From Zizania palustris (lineage: Eukaryota > Streptophyta > Magnoliopsida > Poales > Poaceae), in NCBI GenBank assembly GCA_019279435.1, contig JAAALK010000287.1:25420162-25484161 (forward strand): a stretch of DNA of 64,000 bases, written 5' to 3'. This document shows, piece after piece, positions 1-11,504 of the stretch (positions within the stretch are counted from its first letter, which is position 1; each line of letters begins with the position of its first letter). A program made the position numbers and the translations under genes. A model generated the notes under the pieces. The model was not told the DNA's origin and searched no databases. It was given only the letters and a program-made list of their open reading frames with translations.

Positions 1-2874
1 GACCAAGCTCTTGGCAGAGTACAAACCAATGATTTTGAATTCCTTGAGATTGTCGTGGCGGCGTTCTGGCATCTGCGTCAGCTGTTCAGAATCTCCAACA
101 ACTGAAACATGGCTCGAATTGATCGGTACTATCTGCATATATATAGGAATCGATATTAATGCCATGCTACAGAGAAAACATTTCAAAAGACGGTTCTACC
201 ATTGATACTAGCTTACTAGGTGCCATTGCAAGATGACAACAGTTACTTACATTCAGGATGAAAGTCTGCAGTGAAGGAGAGGCATCAAGAAAACCAACAA
301 GAGAAAGATAATCAAATGTTTTATTCTTGGGAAGCGACATATTCAAGTGCTTTAGGCGAAGAAATTTCCCTCGCACAGTTGCTGTGCTGACAACCTGCAT
401 CAACATGCCTCGGGTTAATTGTTTTGCGGAAATGCTTACTGTTATATGCAACATTGCTGCCCTATAATTACTAGATGCGGCAGAGTGTACCTCTGGCAGT
501 GACAATAGTCGAAGTATTTCAACATTTGGCACAATAGACATGAGCTTGGTGAGAGCATAGCGGAGAATTCTTGACCCATCTAAATGTGAAATCCTTTGGC
601 TTTTCACTGGCAGTAATCCCAGCATTTGCACTGCATGGCCTGAGAAGTCAAAATTGGAGATATTTGGAGCGTAGCACTCTACCACTTTCAGCATTCCACA
701 CGAAAACACACGAAGGCTATGGAGCCGCTTCAGCATGCATGGTATCTTCAGCCGAACTATTTCTTTACAGCCCGACATTCCTAGCTGCTCCAACGCTGGG
801 CAACTGGAAAGAACAATCTCGAGCTCACTCCCAGTGATCCTCACGTCGCTTAGATACAACGTGGACAAGGTTATCAGGCAGCCAAGATCAGCAGTGGGAC
901 GGATGGCACAGTGAAAGAACTGAAGCTTCCGGATTGAGCTACCCCTACCATCTGAAAGAACTGAGCATGGGAAGCTGTATTCTGCATTGCTGCAGCTAGG
1001 TGGTGCTAGTATGAGTTCTTCAATCCCTGGCGTGACAGCCATGCGAAGCCAATTGTCCAGGTAACTGGACTCCACATCGGTACAGCACAAGAAATCAAGC
1101 TCCAGTTTCTTCACGCCGATGCCAGAGTGATTTTGCAGAATGTGGCTAACTTTGCTGATGAGATTGCTCGTCACCTCACTGTCACCGACTGCATATCTAT
1201 GCAGTCCGAGTATCTCCATACTGAAGCTTAGGTAGGGCAGTGATCTCCAAGATTGTAAAAATGCACGAGATACGCAAGCAGCGCGAGCAGCATCTCGGAG
1301 TGGCATCAAGGCATGGATGAGCCGAAACATGTCCTGGAATTATACGAAAATGATCAGCATAACATACAGGCACATCAAATGAAGAAAAATGCGTTAGAAT
1401 GTTAGTTATGTAGGAAATATTGCGAAAACTTTATTCCCTGAAATTGATTGCAATGTTATATTAGTATTTCCAACATGCATGTGGTAGCCAAAAAGAGTGC
1501 CATATGTGAATTTGGGTAAAATCACATTGTAACCACTGCTCTAATGTGAATTAAAAAACACAAGTGAATTATATTAGTATATATGATGCAATTTGAATGA
1601 AAAGAGAGCAAGGAATGTTAAATATTCTCTAAAATTACATCACAAGTGATAAATTATTAAATCTCTTGTATTTTATACCATTGGAAGAGCAGGACATGAT
1701 CTTATTCCTTTCTCATCTTGAGAACTATCATCTTGTTGGCAGGGCCAACCTTTTGTTTTAGCTACCGAAGAAATCATTCTACCAGCAATACATCACAATT
1801 ATGATGTAAACATACAACATTGGGAATCTGCAAGACGAAGTATATACTACGGAATAATTTGTATACGCCCCAAGATCCAACTTTGTTCAGCGAAGAACAC
1901 AAAAGTAAAAAACCGACACCCAAAAAATACTCCCTTTAATGCAGTACCAGGTTTCTTTTTACATGACTGTCTTTGGTATCACGTGAATTGTTCATCTTTC
2001 TTCCATAAGCTTACGTTTTAGGGTTGAGTTGGTCGGTATATATAACTCATTATAGTATCAGAGCCAAATGTATCGAATTCAAATCCGACCAGCATACAAT
2101 TAAATAAAAATACAGTCCACTTCTATGCCATGCTTGAGGCTCGATGGGGCCTTGCGTAATAGGGAGTGTTGAAATATAAAGTGAATCGTATACCTTTTCT
2201 TATCAATTAAGTTGAATGCATACAACTTAATAATCAGTATTAGGTTACTACGTCAGCAGTTATTTTTTTTCACCCAGATTGCTTTGCGCGTATGATACCT
2301 GTGTAAAATTGTAAATCATTGACACTCAAAAAGCCTACTTATACGGGGGCAGAGAAAAGATCAATGTTCATGTACACAGCGATTTTGGGGGATCTTAGAC
2401 AGATGAACACCCGGATAAAAAATAAATTAGTATTTAGTACCTATACACCTGAAAAATAAACTAATATTTAGTTGTATATTTAGTAACCTCTAGTTTAGAA
2501 ATTATTCGCAAAGTATTAGACAGAATATGAACAGTTAATTGATGTATTCCTTTTCGTTTTGCTAGCTCCGTACGTCTAGGGTTACAAAAGTTGAGCAAAT
2601 CACCCCAATCAGCAAAAAAAAAATGCAGATACAAATTAAGATCAGCAATCAGTATAGATCGAGAGGCGCGCACGTACGGTGCCGGATTTGCCGGCGGCAG
2701 CGCTGCTGCTGCCGCTTCCGCTTCCGAGACATGAACCTCGTCATCGGCGCAAGAGCGAGATCCCCGTCGGCGTTTGCTACCCTTGGTTGTTTGTGCGGAG
2801 GAGACGACGACATTGTGGAAGACAGCGAGAGATCGCGTCGTCGCCGTCGGCGGCGCCGCCGCCGCAGGAATCAC
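1..2874 (-). CDS. F-box/LRR-type protein, 3' end cut off by window edge
   Basis: Probable substrate-recognition subunit of an SCF ubiquitin ligase. The main exon is 251-1333. It has an acceptor at 1335-1334, a perfect GTAAGT donor at 250-245, and begins with the second half of an F-box (RLIHALMPLRDAARAACVSR). Leucine-rich repeats follow (IEELILAPP, LSTLYLSDVRI, LEQLGMSGC). A further exon, 1-132, joins in phase 0 and reads into RHDNLKEFKIIGLYSAKSLV, a motif typical of grass F-box/LRR proteins; the C-terminus lies outside the window. A likely first exon at about 2672-2874 encodes a basic then acidic/alanine-rich N-terminus (GSKRRRGS, DDEVHVSEAEAAAAALPP) ending at a GTACGT donor. Its phase does not fit the main exon, and the expected LPE of the F-box is missing, so a small exon or another donor must lie between. 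Family is secure; the 5' structure is not. Confidence 0.8.
1334..2671 (-). other. Presumed first intron of the F-box gene
   Basis: AT-rich sequence between the putative first exon and the main exon. It contains no convincing coding stretch on either strand. A TRIM-like retroelement remnant sits at about 1976-2240 and is listed separately. A small exon supplying the missing LPE of the F-box may be hidden here, but I could not identify it. Confidence 0.45.
1976..2240 (+). mobile_element. TRIM/SMART-like miniature LTR retroelement remnant
   Basis: A primer-binding-site-like stretch (TAGTATCAGAGCC, complementary to initiator Met-tRNA with one change) lies at about 2056-2068. It is followed by roughly 100 bp of internal sequence and a purine tract (AATAGGGAG) leading into TGTTGAAATATAAAG at about 2167. 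The sequence before the PBS (GTGAATTGTTCATCTTTC) resembles that after the purine tract (GTGAATCGTATACCTTTTC), as two short degenerate LTRs would. Boundaries are approximate and no TSD was found. Confidence 0.4.
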
Positions 2875-2998
2875 GGGGAAGAAGGCTCTGCTCCTCTGCC
2901 ATATATAGACATAAGAGTCAAAAGATTAGATCAAAATTTATTCCATTTATCACAATTATCCACTAGGTTACGAAAGTTTAGATGGGTTAACCTTATTT

Positions 2999-3157
2999 TT
3001 TGAAAAATTGATTATATACCCTTAATTTAGATGGAAATTGAGGATTTATTCTCGTGGCGCACATGTTATTGATCTATGTGGACCCCACATATCTTTGAGA
3101 TGTGGTGACTAAATCCTTAATTTTCATTTAAAAAGTGAATATATGATCAAATTCCCC
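2999..3157. mobile_element. Short foldback MITE, copy 1
   Basis: Two arms of about 50 bp are inverted relative to each other: TTTAGATGGAAATTGAGGA at 3026-3044 pairs with a stretch near 3112-3130, and the outer parts ATTGATTATATA and TATATGATCAAAT also pair. The same unit recurs at 25908-26035, where target duplications are visible. No coding potential. Confidence 0.5.
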
Positions 3158-5740
3158 TTGTTTCTGATATCTTTAGAAATAGGTTTCATGATCAGGGTTC
3201 AGATGCTCATTTTTCTTTCTCTTCTATAAAATCAACTGGCTTATCAGCAGGAATAAAAGAGAAATTCTAAAGTAAACCTCAAATTATATGAACCACTTAT
3301 TTATACAAGATCTAGCGGACACGGTTAAAAAGGTAATACAATATTTTATTTTTTATATTTTTATAATTACGGAATTAAATTATTATTTTTTGAAAGCAAG
3401 CGAGAAGATTGCTGCTATATATATTAAGGCGAAAGAGAAAAAGACAAGCGACAACAAGTTTGAGACTTTAGAAGAGGTAAATAAGAGGAGAGAAAAACAC
3501 ACACGTGTAAACAATGGATGAGGGATGAGGGGGGTTTATAACTCATGTCGAAGCAACCCAACCACAATTAACGGATTGTAAAGACACGACTATAAGAGTC
3601 TATGACGTTAATGATGAGCTGAGCGACGTAGATTGATTGAAAGGAGTCGAAAAAGATACGACAATTATGTTCCTTCCACACGTGCCACCAAGTATGGGTG
3701 AGAAGATAGTTGAACCGCTTTCGAGAGTCCCTAGGCGTGTTCATGAGCGCTCGAACTACGCCCTATAAACTGATTTGACATAAAAAACCATTGCTTAATT
3801 TCAACTAAAATCAACGGTACAGATCAATAATGTAAACTATTAGAGATAAATATCGTGCAGTAACAATATCCAGAATGAAATTATTTGTCCGCAAACCAGC
3901 TGAAAATTCAGATGCACACAAAGATCAAGGCAGTCATGAACGAGTAAAGGGAGCAAGCAAGCTGGAGTGATGGCAACATGCATGTTACTACCACTAAACC
4001 AATAGTCAACCAGAGTTGAAATGGAGCCTCATCAACTCAGGTCATGACAGAATTGAAGTAGCCAACTTTCTGCAGGTGGATAGGGTTAAGTAAGTTAGGT
4101 CCATTTCTGGTCTAATGCCATTCCAATCCAATCCAGGTCAAAGATTGCTCCAGTGTGAAGCTTACCTTTGTCACTGGGACCAGACTTGGATCTTGCACAT
4201 GCAGAGATAGAATGTCAGAACATAACTGCAGAGATTTCTCACCAGTTTGGTGTAACCTGCTGTTTGTTTGGTTGTAGTAGAATGGCAGAATCCAATTGTC
4301 TCTAGCAAGAACACAAACTAATCTGACAACCAACAACTTTGATGTAATTAGACAACAAGTTCCATATGAGATATATATACCTGATAGTTTTCTTCTTGTG
4401 AGCTGCAAGCCTGCAACCAAATTGAGGCCAGATTTTTTGCCTGAAGCTGCAGCACATACAATTTTTTCAGAGACTACAGTGATGGGTTCTCTGCTCCTTT
4501 CTTGAATTCTGTAGCACAAGTCTATCAAGTTTCAAGTAGAAGTGTAGAACATACACCACTGGAATCTGATGGGGCCATATATGCCAAGAAGCAGCTGTGG
4601 TGTAAAGGCAGGAATGGACAAGAATCGTCCTTAGAAGCATGAATGCATGATGGATGTGGTTCAGAAAGGGGGCCAGCATGGACAGATATTGCCAGTGAGA
4701 ATAAAGAGGGCTTAGAAGGAATCCAAGGTTCACACCATCATCATCATCTCTGTAATCACTGAATAAAAACCTCCACAAATTGCACACACTGTGCAGTGTC
4801 TCCATCATCTATCCACTATTAGATGTTTGTAATTCAGTGATTCAATCACTGTGAGTGAGTGAAGAGGCCAGCCTGATTGCCTGGCACTAGATGATCAGTA
4901 TGCATCCATCACTGAAAGTCTGAGCTGCAAATGCAGAGATGCTGCAACTGTAGGCTCGTGACATCTATCGTGCCGACATTCTAATGGCCTTAAAATAATT
5001 CTCCACTGGAGTCTCCAAACACAAAATCTCGCAAACAGTGGCCGGATTGGCAGTGAGGCTACTCTCTCTCTGAAACGGCAAAGAAGAAGAGCGGCCTGTA
5101 CCAACGTGCTCGTGCATGCTGGCCATTAAAGATGCTAAAAGGAGCAGCAGGTTGGACCATTCATGTTCATGCTGATGATCCCAGAACCAACCAGCTGCCT
5201 CAGCGCTGGACGAATCGGAGCCATGTGATAAGTGAGCAAGCACACGATGCACAAGTAGTAAATGTCACTGGCTGAATCTGCACAGGTTTCTGTAGGCTTA
5301 AAGATCTGCCCTTTTTACACAAGATTATGATTCAGGGTTCAGAGATGGAAGTGGAGTGTAGAACTGGAATTCTTGGAGCTGCAGCTTGCATGGTGTGGAT
5401 TGGTGTCCAATTTGGCTCACATCATCAAATGGACAAGAACAAAGCAAGTGACATTATAAAGAAATAAAAGGAGAAGAAAAAAAGGAGACATTTTGATTGG
5501 AAGGAAGCCAGTGACTTGATCTTTCTTCTGTCATGGCTTCTCTCTGTTTGATCTTATCAACATCTCTATACCACTCATAGTTATTTGCATCAATCCTATC
5601 ACTTGCTGGATTATTTCCACCATTATTCCCTTGTTTCTAATCACTAAACATCTTAAGAAGAAGAAGAAAAAGAAGAAGAAGAAGTAATTAATAGGGGCTT
5701 AAACAATAAGCACTTACAAGGTTACTGACAAGAGCCTCCA
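3158..5740. other. Intergenic region, no gene recognised
   Basis: Only short overlapping ORFs without family signatures occur. The interval 4080-5300 is less AT-rich than its flanks but gives no splice-consistent protein on either strand. A GAA-type repeat lies at 5655-5684. The final part (about 5500-5770) probably contains the 3' UTR of the epimerase gene. Confidence 0.5.
5655..5684. repeat. GAA/AGA microsatellite
   Basis: About ten AAG/AGA triplets with one interruption, located downstream of the epimerase stop codon. Confidence 0.85.
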
Positions 5741-5770
5741 ACAACTAGCTAGGGAATACACACTTGCTGT

Positions 5771-7225
5771 TCATGACGACGCCGACGTGGCCACTGTCTT
5801 CTTCTTCTTCGAGGAGGGCTTGTCGGCGCGGACGCCCTTGGCGATCTTGATGTCGAGCTTGTAGTAGTTGACGAACCAGTCGACGAAGTGCCGGAGGCCG
5901 GCGTCGAGCGAGGTGGTGGGGCGGTAGCCGAAGTCGTGGGCGGCGTGGCTGACGTTGGCGTGGGTGAAGGGCACGTCGCCGTTGCTGGGCATGGTGACGA
6001 TGCGCTTGTTGGCCTTCTTGCCGAGGAGCTTCTCGAGGATGGTGACCATGCGGGTGACGGGCACGGGGGAGGTGTTGCCGAGGTTGTAGACGCGGAGCGG
6101 CGCCGGGCCGCTCTTCTTGCCGGACTTGGAGCCGGTGCTCTTGCCGGCGGTGTCGAGCGCGCCGAGGCAGCCCTTGACGACGTCGTCGATGTAGGTGAAG
6201 TCGCGGCGCGCGTCGGCGCCGTCGGCGGCGCGGAACATGGTGATGGGCTCGCCGGCGATGATGCTGCGGGTGAAGAAGAAGTAGGCCATGTCGGGGCGGC
6301 CCCACGGCCCGTAGACGGTGAAGAAGCGGAGGCCAGTGATGGAGAGGCCGTAGATGTGGTTGTACGTATGTGCGATGGCCTCGCCGGCCTTCTTGGTTGC
6401 TGCGTACAGCGACGCTGGGCGGTCGGTGCGGTGCTCCTCGGAGAAGGGCGCGTCGGTGTTGAGCCCGTAAACCGACGACGACGACGCCCAGACGATCGCC
6501 GGCTGTGGGTCGGCGTGCTTCGCCGCCACCTCGAACACGCTCACCAGCCCGGCAACGTTGGACGCGACGTACGTCTGCGGCGCCTCCATCGCGTAGCGCA
6601 CGCCGGCCTGCGCCGCCAGGTGCAGCACGTGCGTGAACGCCACCAAGTCGAAGAGCTTCTCTAGCAGGAGCCCGTCGTTGATGTCGGCGTCGAGCACGAG
6701 GACGCCGCGGTCAGCGAGGAGCCTCTGCCGCGCGCGCTTGAGCTCCGGGTCGTAGTAGGAGTTGAAGTTGTCGAGTCCGAGCACGCCGTCGCCGCGCGCC
6801 CTGAGCGCGAGCGAGCAGTGCGTCCCGACGAACCCCGCCGCGCCGGTGACCAGCACGGTGATCCCCCCGTCCTTCCTTGGCTTGGCGCTCCGCCGCACCT
6901 CCTTCTCCCACGCGGCGCCCCCGTACGTCGCCGACGCCGAGGACGACGACGACATGAGCAGGCTCCGGTGCGAGGCGTGCATCATCCCCGACCCCTCGGA
7001 CCCTGCTCCGCCGCCGGAGAGGCTCAAGGACCGGGACAGCAGCGACGGGTAGTGGAACGTGAACAGGAACACGAGCGCGAGCGTGGCCAGCACGGTGGCG
7101 CGGAACAGCAGGTGCGACGACGCCGACACGATCTTCCCGCTCGCCACCCGCCGCAGCAGCATCGCCCCACCGCTCGCGTACCTCTCCAGCTTCACCCCCT
7201 TCGCCGCCGCGTCCGTCGCCGGCAT
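5771..7225 (-). CDS. GAE: UDP-glucuronate 4-epimerase, Golgi type II membrane protein
   Basis: Interconverts UDP-glucuronate and UDP-galacturonate, supplying the galacturonate donor for pectin synthesis in the Golgi. The intronless 484-residue frame has a short basic cytosolic tail, one membrane segment at about residues 38-60, a serine/glycine-rich stem, then an extended short-chain dehydrogenase/reductase domain. Visible motifs are the NAD-binding TGAAGFVG (127-134, GxxGxxG), the LDNFNSYYDP loop typical of GAEs, catalytic serines in WASSSSVYG (247-254) and YAATK (Y274, K278, YxxxK). Plant GAEs are commonly intronless with about 430-490 residues, so it looks complete. Residues about 361-377 form a lysine/serine/glycine-rich insertion. 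The start chosen is the first ATG giving a full anchor. Very high GC gives long shadow ORFs on the other strand. Confidence 0.95.
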   Translation of the reverse strand: MPATDAAAKGVKLERYASGGAMLLRRVASGKIVSASSHLLFRATVLATLALVFLFTFHYPSLLSRSLSLSGGGAGSEGSGMMHASHRSLLMSSSSSASATYGGAAWEKEVRRSAKPRKDGGITVLVTGAAGFVGTHCSLALRARGDGVLGLDNFNSYYDPELKRARQRLLADRGVLVLDADINDGLLLEKLFDLVAFTHVLHLAAQAGVRYAMEAPQTYVASNVAGLVSVFEVAAKHADPQPAIVWASSSSVYGLNTDAPFSEEHRTDRPASLYAATKKAGEAIAHTYNHIYGLSITGLRFFTVYGPWGRPDMAYFFFTRSIIAGEPITMFRAADGADARRDFTYIDDVVKGCLGALDTAGKSTGSKSGKKSGPAPLRVYNLGNTSPVPVTRMVTILEKLLGKKANKRIVTMPSNGDVPFTHANVSHAAHDFGYRPTTSLDAGLRHFVDWFVNYYKLDIKIAKGVRADKPSSKKKKTVATSASS

Positions 7226-7348
7226 TGTACCACTCCTCGTCCTCGCCGCCGACTTCTCCTCCGCTTCGTGCTGGTACCGATCGAGCTAGGCTGCTAAGCT
7301 AGAGCGACTCGCCGGCTAGCTGAGGAGGGAGTGGACGAGCAGGCGAAG

Positions 7349-7357
7349 CTTATAAAG
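7349..7357 (-). promoter_or_regulatory. Possible TATA box of the epimerase gene
   Basis: Read on the minus strand the sequence is CTTTATAAG, about 125 bp upstream of the ATG at 7225. That would leave a 5' UTR of roughly 90-100 nt, a normal plant distance. Support is motif and position only. Confidence 0.4.
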
Positions 7358-7480
7358 ACGAAGAGGTAGGCGCGCGAGGCGGGTAGCGGTTTTTGGTTTC
7401 GGCGGGGAGCCACTTCACTCACTCATCGAGCTAGCTTCTACTCCCTCCATAAAAGTTTACCTCCTAAAAGCGATCTACGC

Positions 7481-7502
7481 CCTGCTGCTGCTGCTGCTGC
7501 TG
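7481..7502. repeat. CTG trinucleotide repeat
   Basis: Seven consecutive CTG units upstream of the epimerase gene. The GC-rich flank (7440-7800) has overlapping ORFs on both strands but none with a recognisable domain. Confidence 0.85.
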
Positions 7503-8066
7503 TGACGATCGGCGGCGGTAAACGGAGACGACGAGTAGGAAAAGAATTCGGCCGGCGGGATCGCGCGTCGCGTCGCGTCGCCGCGTGGAGCTGAGGCGGG
7601 CAGAATTCGGTAGGATCGCAGCAGCATCCAGCGAGCGAGCGAGCGCGGTTGGTCACTCGACCGGGCGCAAGTTGCGAGTGGAATTGAAGCGGAGGAGGAG
7701 GTGGCGGTCGTGGTGGTGGCACTTCTTGGCAGGTTGCGCCGCACTGCCCACGAACACGCGGCAACGACGACGACGTGATGGCTTGCGGTGAGGTGAGCTT
7801 CCACTGGGATCCGTGTAATACTCAGGAAATTTTAGTTATACTTTAATTATTAGTATTAGGTTCGTGCTACACAATGATAAAAATCAAAAAAACGAATATT
7901 TGATAGATTCTTAAATTAAGAATTTTTGATTATTTGGCAGCGGCAGGAGGGCCGGAGGATGGGGGCCAGAGGCGGAGCCACGCGAGGCTGGGCGCGTAGG
8001 GGCGAGGGGGCCTCGGGGTTGGCGACGGAGCCCCGCAAGAACAACAAATTTTAGATTCATTAGTAA

Positions 8067-8349
8067 GGGCATGTTTGGTTCTTTTAGGGACTAAACTAAA
8101 CTTTAGTCTCCTCTTTTTTTATAGGACTAAACTTTAGTCCCTTATTGTTTGGTTCTAAGGACTAAAAGAGAGTGAGGGCTGAGAGGTAAGTAGTACTTTT
8201 AGTTCCTTTTAGCAAGGTTTTGGGGACTAAAGGGCTAAAGTTTAGGGATAAACTTTAGTCCCTTTTAGTCCCCATGTTTGGCAATTTAGGGACTAAAATG
8301 GACTAAAGTTTAGTCCCTAAACTTTAGCAACCCCAAACCAAACACCCCC
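8067..8349. mobile_element. Tourist-like MITE with TAA target duplication
   Basis: A 283-bp element with terminal inverted repeats: GGGCATGTTTGGTT at the left and AACCAAACACCCCC at the right. It is flanked by TAA at 8064-8066 and 8350-8352. The interior is rich in GGGACTAAA and TTTAGTCCC repeats in both orientations. A 3-bp TAA/TTA duplication is the hallmark of PIF/Harbinger (Tourist) elements. Confidence 0.8.
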
Positions 8350-9520
8350 TAAATGGATCTAGTCACATCTAGAATTTTAGATTGTAAAATGGAGGACTTA
8401 ATTTTAAAGCAACACTATAAATAGACATAGGGATGAAAACGGAACAGCCACCGTATCTGTTTCCGTACAATATTTTTGATTGTTGATATAACTGTATAAC
8501 TTTTATACTATATAATTTTATTATGTGGAAATTATTATAGTTAAGCACTCAATATTTAAAGTCAAAACTGACAAGTACCATGAACATGGTTTTATACTTG
8601 CAATGTGATGGGAAAGTCAATGGCTTGATGGACATTGATCTAACTCTGCTAGCTTGTGCAATCAGTGGCTCCAATAATTTCCTATTTTATACTTCAAAAT
8701 TTTATAATATCATAAAGTTAAAATACAATCCATTTTTTATAAAAAATGCAATAAATAAAAAAATTATGTTCTGTACCTTTATAAATCTACCAAAATCAAT
8801 ATTTATACGAGCTATTTTCTAATACCAGAGGTCTAATGGTCCGAACTTTATAAGAGAGTTATCTGTCGGAACAATAATTTTGCCTATTATTAAAAAGAAG
8901 TGAATTAGTGCCAGCAGATTTAGTAATGTGTCAGAAAAAATTGGTACAAGAAGCCCTGATACACTTCTTGATAGTAAGTCCCATGGGCAACCAACGAGCG
9001 ATGTCACAATAAAGTATACAAATCACCGATTTCATGCAAATCCATGGCTCACCTGGGCCACCGTTTGGAATCGCCACAGTGGTAATAAATATGATGAATT
9101 TTCAATAATATATCATGAATAATTTTCTAATTGATTCTCAAACTTGAATCATAGCTCAATTCCACTAGAAAGAAACGGGGTCGGACCAAATCGGTGGCGG
9201 CCACCGACCAAACGAACGGCGAGAGCGGAAACCGGCAGCCGCGGACTCGATCGGCCGGCGACCGTACGCACGCAAAGGTCGCGAGCTCAAGTGAATCTCC
9301 GTCTCTCCGACGACCATTATGATCGATGAGCATGGGCACGCGTACGTCGATAATGGATCTCAGATCGTTATCAAACCCCATGTGATGTGCTCCTCCCCAT
9401 CCATCCATCCATCCATCCTTCCTTCCGCCGATATGGCAACCGGCGTCTCGCATTCATAACGTTGCTTGATTTCGCCCGGTGTGCCGGTTAAGTTAGCGGT
9501 AACCGGTACCCATAACAATG
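8350..9520. other. Intergenic, AT-rich, no gene
   Basis: No convincing coding sequence. Short phrases such as GGGATGAAAACGG near 8431 resemble ends of common grass repeats, but no element can be delimited. A CCAT tetranucleotide repeat lies near 9398-9418. Confidence 0.5.
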
Positions 9521-9541
9521 GTGTTTTTTTTTTTTAAAATA

Positions 9542-9567
9542 ATATATATATATATATATATATATAT
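9542..9567. repeat. TA dinucleotide microsatellite
   Basis: Thirteen TA units directly beside the left arm of the foldback element. Confidence 0.9.
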
Positions 9568-9570
9568 TTA

Positions 9571-9728
9571 AAATCAAATCTGTATGTTAATTGAAAAATT
9601 TGCAAAAGTAGCATGTGGTCGGCACTTGAAGTGCCGACTGGATGGCACATCAGCTCCAGTCGGTACTTTAAATGCCGACCGCACCCTACTTCTGCAATTT
9701 TTTGAAACGGACACACAGATTTGATTTT
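9571..9728. repeat. Long imperfect inverted repeat (foldback element) with inner hairpins
   Basis: The arms of about 72 bp (9571-9642 and 9656-9728) are imperfect reverse complements separated by about 13 bp. Each arm contains its own palindrome: GTCGGCACT..AGTGCCGAC at 9618-9638 and GTCGGTACT..AATGCCGAC at 9659-9679. The arms end in AAATCAAATCTGT and ACAGATTTGATTT, and T-rich/TA-rich tracts lie outside, so the complete element may extend over about 9524-9755. No target duplication was certain. Confidence 0.75.
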
Positions 9729-10369
9729 TTTAAAAAAATATTATTTAAAAAATCTAACAATGGTAATAGCAGTCCCGTCCCTTCATATAAGATAGTGGGT
9801 ATATATTAAGCTGATATATATACATATATATGATGTGATAAAATAATTAAAGATGAGAGAGAATAAAAAATGAAGAGACCATATCTAAATTAAGACATTG
9901 TTGTTACAGTATATGAAAATAAATTGGATGAAAACTGGAGAGAGAAATGATAAAAAGATTACTGAGATATAGAAATGAGAAAATCACTACAACAAAACAG
10001 AAAATTTTCGTCGGCATATTTAAAGCCGACGAAAGTTATTTAACTTCCGTCGGCTTTCCCAAAAGCCGACGGAAGTTATTTAACTTCCGTCGGCTCCTGG
10101 AGGCCGACGGAAGTTAACTTAACTTCCATCGGCTTCTCACAGTGGCCGACGGAAGTTAGCAGGGGATTTTTTCGCGGCCGATCGGATCCCCTTCCGTCGG
10201 CCAGTATTAAAGCCGATGAAAGTTAGCTAACTTCTGTCGGCTTTAATGCTGGCCAACGGAAGTTATGGAGCTTTCCCCCCAACCGCGCACGCGTACAGGG
10301 AGACCTAACTCCCTGTACGGGCCCAAGCCACCGCATCCCGCGCCTAGCCCGCGCCGCCGCCTCCCGCCT

Positions 10370-10560
10370 GTGCCGCCGCCGCCCGCCCTCGCCGCCTCCC
10401 GCGCGCATGCGCCGCCGCCCGCCCGCCCTCGCCGCCTCCCGCGCGCACGCACCGCCGCCCGCCCGCCCTCGCCGCCTCCCGCCTCCCGCCTCCGGCCCGC
10501 GCCGCCGCCGCCCGCCCTCGCCGCCTCCCGCGCGCACGTGCCGCCGCCCGCCCTCGCCAC
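10370..10560. repeat. GC-rich tandem repeat inside the CACTA element
   Basis: Repeats built on GCCCTCGCCGCCTCCCGCGC recur with insertions of CCGCC units. They open long Pro/Arg/Ala frames on both strands which are compositional and not credible proteins. GC-rich first-exon or promoter blocks of this kind are common near the 5' end of CACTA elements. Confidence 0.7.
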
Positions 10561-11504
10561 CTCTCGCCCGCGCCGCCGCCCGGCGCTCGCCTCCTGCCGG
10601 CACCACCGGACGCCGCCCCGGCCACCGCCCCCTCCCGGCCGTCGTCGTCGTCCGCCCCACCGCCGTCCATCGGACGTCGCTGCGTGGCCCGCGCCACCCA
10701 TCCCGGTGAGCCTACTTTGTCCATCCTCTCCTTGTAAATTAAATTCCCTATGGTGAATTTCTCGTGTATATTGCTTTGTTGCACCGGTGTGACCAAAAAA
10801 TAGTTGTAGAGATTGATTAATTTAAATTTAGGGAATGTAAATATAGAAAAATTGTTTTATATAAATTAATTTTTAAGGATCAATTCTATTTAAGATAGTT
10901 AGATTTAGAAAATACAAAATAAGGATTCTCGATGCTCTTAGCAGTTTCAAGAGCTTATAGGAGCAACCAAAATGTATACAGACTAATTGATTCATATGGA
11001 TGAATTAAAATAACTAGTCTTGGTCTTTAGTTATTGAAATCTGCACAATGGTAATAGTTAGCCGAACCAAACATGTGAGACCCACAATCAAATAAAACAA
11101 GCAAGAGTATATGCATGTGAGAGAAGAGAGAAAAAAGAGAGAAAATACTTTTAATTCCATATGAGTAGTCGAGGGGATGTCTTTGGATTGTGTATTAATA
11201 TATTTCATATGCGATGTGCAGCCGGTCGCCGCCCGTCACCACCTACTGTCCTTCAGCGCCCGTCGACCTCCGCCGCCCGTCGACCTCTGATCCATCGCTG
11301 TCAAGTAAATTTTTCTTCTTTAAGAATTTTCTTCACTTTTGATTTGTGAATTTTGTCATAGTGGAGTGCAATGATTGCTCTAGGTTTGCAACAATAACTA
11401 CCAAGAGTAAAGTAGCATTCACAAAGTAATTAATAAAAACAAAAGTCAATTAATTTTATGTTTTACAAGTGTTTACTATGAGATGTGCTATTATATATGA
11501 TCTT

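Noticed and set aside
4112..5252. Several minus-strand ORFs of 69-138 codons
   Set aside because: No mutual splice consistency and no family motifs. They were not joined into a gene.
5888..6664. 258-codon plus-strand ORF
   Set aside because: It is a shadow of the GC-rich epimerase exon on the opposite strand and lacks any family features.
7438..7804. Three overlapping ORFs upstream of the epimerase gene
   Set aside because: Low-complexity Ser/Arg/Pro frames on both strands. The region is better explained as GC-rich promoter-proximal sequence.
10223..10796. Long Pro/Arg/Gly-rich ORFs on both strands
   Set aside because: They arise from GC-rich tandem repeats inside the CACTA element, overlap in several frames, and show no domain.
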